Shown: piece after piece, positions 22,814 to 27,774 of the stretch
Layout: every line of letters starts with the position of its first letter
How positions within the stretch are numbered: position 1 is the stretch's first letter
Source of the DNA: an uncultured Eubacteriales bacterium
GTDB lineage: Bacteria; Bacillota_A; Clostridia; Oscillospirales; CAG-272
Assembly: GCA_900555345.1 (NCBI GenBank)
Contig: USKS01000001.1
Location: 1-27,774, forward strand
Direction of reading: 5' to 3'
Length of the DNA: 27,774 bases
Notes under the pieces: model-generated
What the model saw: only the letters and a program-made list of their open reading frames with translations
The model's database searches: none
What the model was told of the DNA's origin: nothing
Made by a program: the position numbers and the translations under genes

Positions 22814-24931
22814 ATGAAGAAAATAATAAGAATACTCCTCGTGGCAGGCGCCCTGCTTATGGTGCTTACCACAGCAGCCTCCGCAGCAGCTCCGTACTCT
22901 ACATATATATATTCCGCAGACGGCTTCGTTATGGAGTCTCCGGACGCGTATGTACCCGATGTCGTTGTTGACTCCGAGTATATCGGCAAGGACGCAAACG
23001 ACAACTACGTAAAGATAAGCGGACTTAAGGACGTTGCTATCGGCACCGACAATAAGGTATACCTTTCCGACGGCGTCGAGAACAAGATATACGTTCTTGA
23101 CTCGTACTACAAGTACCTGTTCACAATAACGGACTTCGTAAACGAGCAGGGCGTCCGCGACGGCTTCAAGGGCGTATCCGGACTGTTTGTCAACGACAAA
23201 TACATATACGCCTGCGATACGGACAATAACCGAATCGTAATGTTTGACCTCAAGGGCAACTTTGTGAAAACGGTCAAGCAGCCCGAAAGCGCACTGTTCA
23301 ATACGGATACCATATACAAGCCGGTGGCAGTCGCGGTCGACTCCTACGGCAGACTGTTCATCGTCTCCTCCACCACATACGAAGGCGTTATCGTAATGAG
23401 CGATACCGGCAGCTTCTACGGCTACATCGGCGCTCAGAAGGTAAAGCTCTCCGCGTGGGAGATATTCTGGAGAAACGTAAGACCCTCTTCCGCGTCGGAT
23501 GTACAGTACGTTTCCTCCGAGTATAACAACATAACCATCGACGACGAAAACTTCATATACGTCACCTCCTCCTCCCTTGACGAGGACGCTCAGGCAAGCG
23601 CGACCGGCAGCGACTACGCTCCCGTTAAAAAGCTGAACGCCAGCGGCAGCGACGTAATGAACAGAAAGGGCTTCTTCGCCCCCAACGGCGAGGTCAAGTA
23701 CTCCACCGACGAAAACGATACGGTATACGGTCCCTCAACTCTTGTTGACGTGGCTGTGGGTCCCCAGGGCACCTGGTCCATAATCGACCAGAAGCGCTCC
23801 AAGGTGTTCACCTACGACCAGCAGGGCAACCTGCTCTTCGCCTTCGGCGACGCAGGTAACCAGAAGGGCTCCATTGCAGCTATCAAGTCGGTATGCTATC
23901 AGGGCGACAACATGATCCTGCTCGACTCCGACAGCGGCAGCTTTACCGTGTACAGACGTACGGAGTACGGCAACATACTTATAAAGGCTCTGGAAAATCA
24001 GAACACCGGCAACTATGACGCCGAGGTGGACGACTGGACGGAGATCCTCAAGAGAAACAACAACTTCGACGTTGCCTACAACGGCATCGCGGCTGCAAAG
24101 TACCGTGATAAGGACTACGAAGGCGCTATGCAGTACTACAAGGACGCCTCCAACGCCGAGGGCTATTCCAAGGCGTTCAAGGAAGTCAGAAAAGACTGGA
24201 TGTCCAAGTACTTCTGGGTAGTTCCCGTAGTTATAATCGCCGCGATAGTAGCTATCGCGAAGTTCGCGGGCTTTGCATCAAAGAAGAACAAAGCCATCGC
24301 GCTGAAGGTCGGACAGAAAAATATAAAGGAAGAGCTGCTGTATGCCTTCCACGTTATAGTCCACCCGTTTGACGGCTTCTGGGATCTGAAGCACGAAAAG
24401 CGCGGCAGCGTCAGAGGCTCGATAATCATACTGATAGTAACGGTGCTTGCAGTGTTCTATCAGGGCATCGGCGGCGGATACCTGTACAGCAAGGGCTTCA
24501 GCAGCGCGGTTGGAACACTGCTCTCCATACTGGTGCCTCTCATGCTGTGGGTAATAGCAAACTGGTGTCTTACAACTCTGTTCGAGGGCGAGGGCACATT
24601 CAAGGATGTGTTTGTGGCAAGCTGCTATGCGCTGCTTCCCCTGCCGCTCATCATAATCCCCACGACCGCAATTTCCAACGCACTCACTCTTGATGAGTCC
24701 GCACTGGTAAGCATGTTCAACGGTATAGCCTTTGCGTGGGTGGGCTTACTCATCTTCTTCGGAATGATGATAACGCATGACTATTCGCTCGGCAAGAGCT
24801 TTCTTACGGCGATCGGAACAATCGTGGGCATGGTGTTCATAATGTTCTTTGCAGTGCTCTTCTCAACGCTGCTTACAAAGATGATATCCTTTATCTACGG
24901 TATAGTCGAAGAGATACAGTACCGAATATAG
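22814..24931 (+). CDS. NHL-like beta-propeller fused to a YIP1 membrane domain
   Basis: The 705-residue protein has an N-terminal signal peptide (1-25, ending ASAAA). An extracellular propeller of NHL/SMP-30-like repeats covers about 35-395, with segments such as GLKDVAIGTDNKVYLSD, PVAVAVDSYGRLFIV and LVDVAVGPQGTWSIID. A short TPR-like helical piece (about 400-460) is followed by one span near 470-487. A C-terminal YIP1-family domain (about 506-705) has HPFDGFWDLKHEKRG and four to five spans. The propeller therefore faces outward, tied to a membrane domain. It follows the permease by 10 bases with a strong GGAGG site. It may scaffold, sense or tether the non-lipidated binding protein; this is inference, since no enzymatic motif is evident. 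Confidence 0.85.
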   Translation: MKKIIRILLVAGALLMVLTTAASAAAPYSTYIYSADGFVMESPDAYVPDVVVDSEYIGKDANDNYVKISGLKDVAIGTDNKVYLSDGVENKIYVLDSYYKYLFTITDFVNEQGVRDGFKGVSGLFVNDKYIYACDTDNNRIVMFDLKGNFVKTVKQPESALFNTDTIYKPVAVAVDSYGRLFIVSSTTYEGVIVMSDTGSFYGYIGAQKVKLSAWEIFWRNVRPSSASDVQYVSSEYNNITIDDENFIYVTSSSLDEDAQASATGSDYAPVKKLNASGSDVMNRKGFFAPNGEVKYSTDENDTVYGPSTLVDVAVGPQGTWSIIDQKRSKVFTYDQQGNLLFAFGDAGNQKGSIAAIKSVCYQGDNMILLDSDSGSFTVYRRTEYGNILIKALENQNTGNYDAEVDDWTEILKRNNNFDVAYNGIAAAKYRDKDYEGAMQYYKDASNAEGYSKAFKEVRKDWMSKYFWVVPVVIIAAIVAIAKFAGFASKKNKAIALKVGQKNIKEELLYAFHVIVHPFDGFWDLKHEKRGSVRGSIIILIVTVLAVFYQGIGGGYLYSKGFSSAVGTLLSILVPLMLWVIANWCLTTLFEGEGTFKDVFVASCYALLPLPLIIIPTTAISNALTLDESALVSMFNGIAFAWVGLLIFFGMMITHDYSLGKSFLTAIGTIVGMVFIMFFAVLFSTLLTKMISFIYGIVEEIQYRI

Positions 24932-24949
24932 TCAGGGAGGAAACGAAAC

Positions 24950-27774
24950 ATGAAAATGAAAAAAATGATATGTGCCGTCCTCGCCCTGATCACAGTCGTC
25001 GGTGCGGTGTTTACCGGTACCGTGGGCGTGTTTGCTGCGGATGACAGCAGCACGGACGAAGAGGTCAAACACACCGACTACCTCGCAGAGGCTTTCAAAA
25101 GCCCCGAGGAGAAGATCGCTACCATGCGTCTCGCAAAAAGCCAGGACGGATACGATCTGTATATCGACGATTACAGCGGCGAGATCGCATTTGTGAAAAC
25201 AGGCACAAACAACTACCTGTTCTCCAACCCTTATGACCTTGCAGACGGCAGTGTAAACCGCGGCTCGGCTGCAACAAGACAGAAGCTTATGTCGCAGATA
25301 GCGGTCACATATGAGGCAAACGGCACAAAATCTACCATGTACTCATATAAAGAGGCTGCGCTCCGCGATCAGATCACGGTCAAGAACATCAAAAACGGTA
25401 TCCGTGTTGAGTACACTATCGGTGAGATAGCGACCACGCGTCTGGTGCCGCGAATGATCTCAAAGGACCGCTTCGAACTTCTCATCAAATCAAAAATAAC
25501 AGATAAGGCAAGTCTTGACAGACTTATGTCCTTCTACAAGCTCTACGATACCTCCGACAGATCTCTCACAGAGCGTCAGGTCAAGGAAATTCAGGCGTCC
25601 TTCCCGGTAACAAAGCAGTTTGCCGTGTACGTATGTACGCCCGATATCGAAACGAAAGAGCTTAAGACCTGCGAAAGCATAATCAAAGCATACTGTCCCA
25701 ACTATACCTATGAGGAAATGGATCAGGACCATGCGGACTGTGATTATACCGTTTCCGATAAAGCTCCGCCGAACTTCAAGATGGCAATCGAATATACCAT
25801 CTCCGAGGACGGTCTTGAGGCAAGACTTCCCGCAAACGGTATCCGCTTCGACGAGGAGAACTTCGCACTCAAGAGCATTGATCTGCTTCCTTACATGGGC
25901 GCAGGCAGAAGCATCAATACAGGCTACACCTTTATTCCCGACGGCTCAGGCACACTGATCCGCTTTGAGGACGTAAAGGGCAAGACCTATAACGTTTCCC
26001 GTCAGATGTACGGCGAGGACTTCGCATATCACGAAATTTCCAGTCAGCACTCCGAAACAATGAGAATGCCCGTGTTCGGCGTGGTTGAGGATGTCAAGGA
26101 GTATACCGCGTCCGAGCTTGATCCCGGCAAACAGGTTGAAACCGGAAACACCACTTCAATGGGATATTTCGCGGTCATAACCGAGGGCGACTCCATGGCA
26201 ACGCTGAAATCCGAGCACGGCGGCAACCAGCACGGATATAACAACGTCTACGCCATATTCGAGCCCCGTCCGTCGGATAAGTATAAGCTTTCCGCCTCCG
26301 TTTCCGTAAACGGCAACTCCGCCGTTACGAAAACCACGCCCAGAAAGTATTCCGGTTCGTACAGGATACAGTATACGCTTCTCGGCGGCGACAGCAGTGA
26401 TGAGAGCACATACGAGGCTTCGTATGTGGGCATGGCAAAGGTCTACAGAAATTATCTCGAAAAGACCGGTCAGATCACAAGACTTACGGCTGATGACGTA
26501 AAGAGCAGTATGCCTCTGTATATCGAAACTCTCGGTACAGAAGTTGTTCTGGATACGTTTGCATCCGTGCCGATAACCGTAAACACCCCGCTTACTTCGT
26601 TTGACGATGTTAAAACCATGTACGACGAGCTGAGCGATGTGGGAATAACAAATATCGACTTCCGGCTTACAGGCTACTACAATAACGGTCTTTTTAATAC
26701 ATACCCTGCAAAGGTAGACTTTGAAAGTGCCGTGGGCGGCTCCTCCGGATTCAAGGATCTTCTGGAATATGCAAGCGATAATGATTTCGGCGTATATCCC
26801 GATTTCGATCTTGCGTATGTAAAATCAACAGCCGCATTTGACGGCGTTTCTGCAAAGCGCGACTATACAAAGTCTATGGACGGCAGATATATGTCCCGCC
26901 GCGAGTACGACGCCGCAACGCAGGAGTTCTCCTCTGAGTTCGGTCTGATAATGTCCCCCTCAAGATTCAAGTACTTTGTTGCAAAGCTTGAAAAGGCGCT
27001 GGATAAGTATGATAAGTCCGGGCTCAGCGGCATATCCCTTTCAACACTCGGTACGGATCTTAACTCCGACTTTGACGAGGACGATCCTTACAACCGCGAG
27101 GACTCCAAGGGCTATACACAGACCGCTCTTGAGACCCTCAGCGAAAAGTACGGTATTATGGTCAACGGCGGCAACGCTTATACCCTCAAGTATACCGACC
27201 ATATCATATCGCTTCCCACGGAATCCTCCAACTACCTCAACGCAAGTGAGGCTGTACCTTTCGAGGCACTGGTCCTCCACGGATATGTAAACTATTCCGG
27301 CAATGCGGTCAATATGGAGGGCGACGTTACAAACGCTCTGCTCAAGAGCATTGAAAACGGCGCGTCGCTGTATTTCATCCTCTGCTATCAGAACACAAGC
27401 GTTCTCAAACAGTACAAGGATACGAGCAAATACTATTCGGTTGCATACGATATCTGGAAAGACGACATAATCGAATACTATAACAAGCTCAACGACGCAA
27501 TGGGAGACCTGCAGACCAGTCTTATAGTCGATCATGAATATATGGACGCATATAGACTTGTAACCGATGCTGACGCGAACAAAACTCCCGAGCAGATAGC
27601 CGAAGAAGAAGCTGCTGCAAAGAAGAAGGAAGAAGACGCGGAGCGTGACAGACTGAGAGCCGCTCTTGAAGCTTCCCGCGGGGAGACCTCAACGGTTGTC
27701 AACAGACGCGACGATTCGACAAGCGGCAGAAACAATACCGGAGATAACGGTGAAACAAGAGTTGATACCGAAAG
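24950..27774 (+). CDS. Secreted DUF5696-like putative glycoside hydrolase, cut by the window end
   Basis: An open frame runs from the ATG at 24950 to the window edge, at least 941 codons, so the C-terminus is missing. A signal peptide (1-30, ending VFAA, no lipobox) leads into a beta-rich region. The segment LLPYMGAG...GYTFIPDGSGTLIRF near residues 313-340 recalls the DUF5696 family from memory. A TIM-barrel-like part at about 520-860 has NIDFRLTGYY and VYPDFDLAYV, strands typical of glycoside hydrolase clans. A charged coil (about 879-908, EEEAAAKKKEEDAERDR) and a Ser/Asn/Gly-rich linker follow, suggesting another domain beyond the window. GGGAGG (24935-24940) lies nine bases before the start. 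It probably trims the glycan that the neighbouring transporter imports; catalytic residues are not assigned. Confidence 0.75.
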   Translation, partial: MKMKKMICAVLALITVVGAVFTGTVGVFAADDSSTDEEVKHTDYLAEAFKSPEEKIATMRLAKSQDGYDLYIDDYSGEIAFVKTGTNNYLFSNPYDLADGSVNRGSAATRQKLMSQIAVTYEANGTKSTMYSYKEAALRDQITVKNIKNGIRVEYTIGEIATTRLVPRMISKDRFELLIKSKITDKASLDRLMSFYKLYDTSDRSLTERQVKEIQASFPVTKQFAVYVCTPDIETKELKTCESIIKAYCPNYTYEEMDQDHADCDYTVSDKAPPNFKMAIEYTISEDGLEARLPANGIRFDEENFALKSIDLLPYMGAGRSINTGYTFIPDGSGTLIRFEDVKGKTYNVSRQMYGEDFAYHEISSQHSETMRMPVFGVVEDVKEYTASELDPGKQVETGNTTSMGYFAVITEGDSMATLKSEHGGNQHGYNNVYAIFEPRPSDKYKLSASVSVNGNSAVTKTTPRKYSGSYRIQYTLLGGDSSDESTYEASYVGMAKVYRNYLEKTGQITRLTADDVKSSMPLYIETLGTEVVLDTFASVPITVNTPLTSFDDVKTMYDELSDVGITNIDFRLTGYYNNGLFNTYPAKVDFESAVGGSSGFKDLLEYASDNDFGVYPDFDLAYVKSTAAFDGVSAKRDYTKSMDGRYMSRREYDAATQEFSSEFGLIMSPSRFKYFVAKLEKALDKYDKSGLSGISLSTLGTDLNSDFDEDDPYNREDSKGYTQTALETLSEKYGIMVNGGNAYTLKYTDHIISLPTESSNYLNASEAVPFEALVLHGYVNYSGNAVNMEGDVTNALLKSIENGASLYFILCYQNTSVLKQYKDTSKYYSVAYDIWKDDIIEYYNKLNDAMGDLQTSLIVDHEYMDAYRLVTDADANKTPEQIAEEEAAAKKKEEDAERDRLRAALEASRGETSTVVNRRDDSTSGRNNTGDNGETRVDTE

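Overview
The window looks like a chromosomal segment from an anaerobic Gram-positive Firmicute of the class Clostridia, probably a gut Oscillospiraceae/Ruminococcaceae-like lineage. Supporting signs are strong GGAGG-type ribosome sites, sigma-A promoters with 16-17 bp spacers, a short archaeal-type (type 3) prolyl-tRNA synthetase, a SleB-family cell-wall hydrolase, a clostridial PaaK/ACT pair, and a CUT1 sugar transporter without its own ATPase. The exact genus is not readable from the sequence. No tRNA, rRNA, CRISPR array, insertion sequence or phage gene was seen.

Region 1 (about 1-6520, minus strand) is a surface polysaccharide operon read from a near-perfect promoter at 6518-6495. Its order is wecB-type UDP-GlcNAc 2-epimerase, Wzy-like polymerase/ligase, Wzx-like flippase, then two equal-length tandem glycosyltransferases, ending near a hairpin-rich stretch at 1-300. 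Region 2 (6600-12300, plus strand) is housekeeping: a PcrA/UvrD helicase, prolyl-tRNA synthetase and RodA, each with visible promoter and/or terminator signals. Region 3 (12300-14500, plus strand) holds a phenylacetate-CoA ligase-family gene with a tandem ACT-domain gene, then a stand-alone 83-residue copy of a FakA-like domain. Region 4 (14860-16705, minus strand) has a HAD phosphatase and a membrane-anchored SleB-type hydrolase, separated by GC-rich DNA without convincing genes.

Region 5 (17200 to the window end, plus strand) is the most unusual part: a putative glycan-capture and uptake operon. A 400 bp AT-rich regulatory stretch with repeated motifs leads into a TTGACA-N17-TATCAT promoter. 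Next come a 1055-residue secreted solute-binding protein with two carbohydrate-binding-like modules, two CUT1 permeases, a membrane protein joining a secreted NHL-like beta-propeller to a YIP1 domain, and a large secreted DUF5696-like putative glycoside hydrolase that runs off the window. None of the secreted proteins has a lipobox and no ATPase is encoded. My reading is that the hydrolase-like protein and the modular binding protein act on an extracellular glycan, the permeases import the products using a shared ATPase from elsewhere, and the propeller-YIP1 protein scaffolds or senses at the membrane. Those roles are inference; the gene order, domain layout and signals are seen directly.
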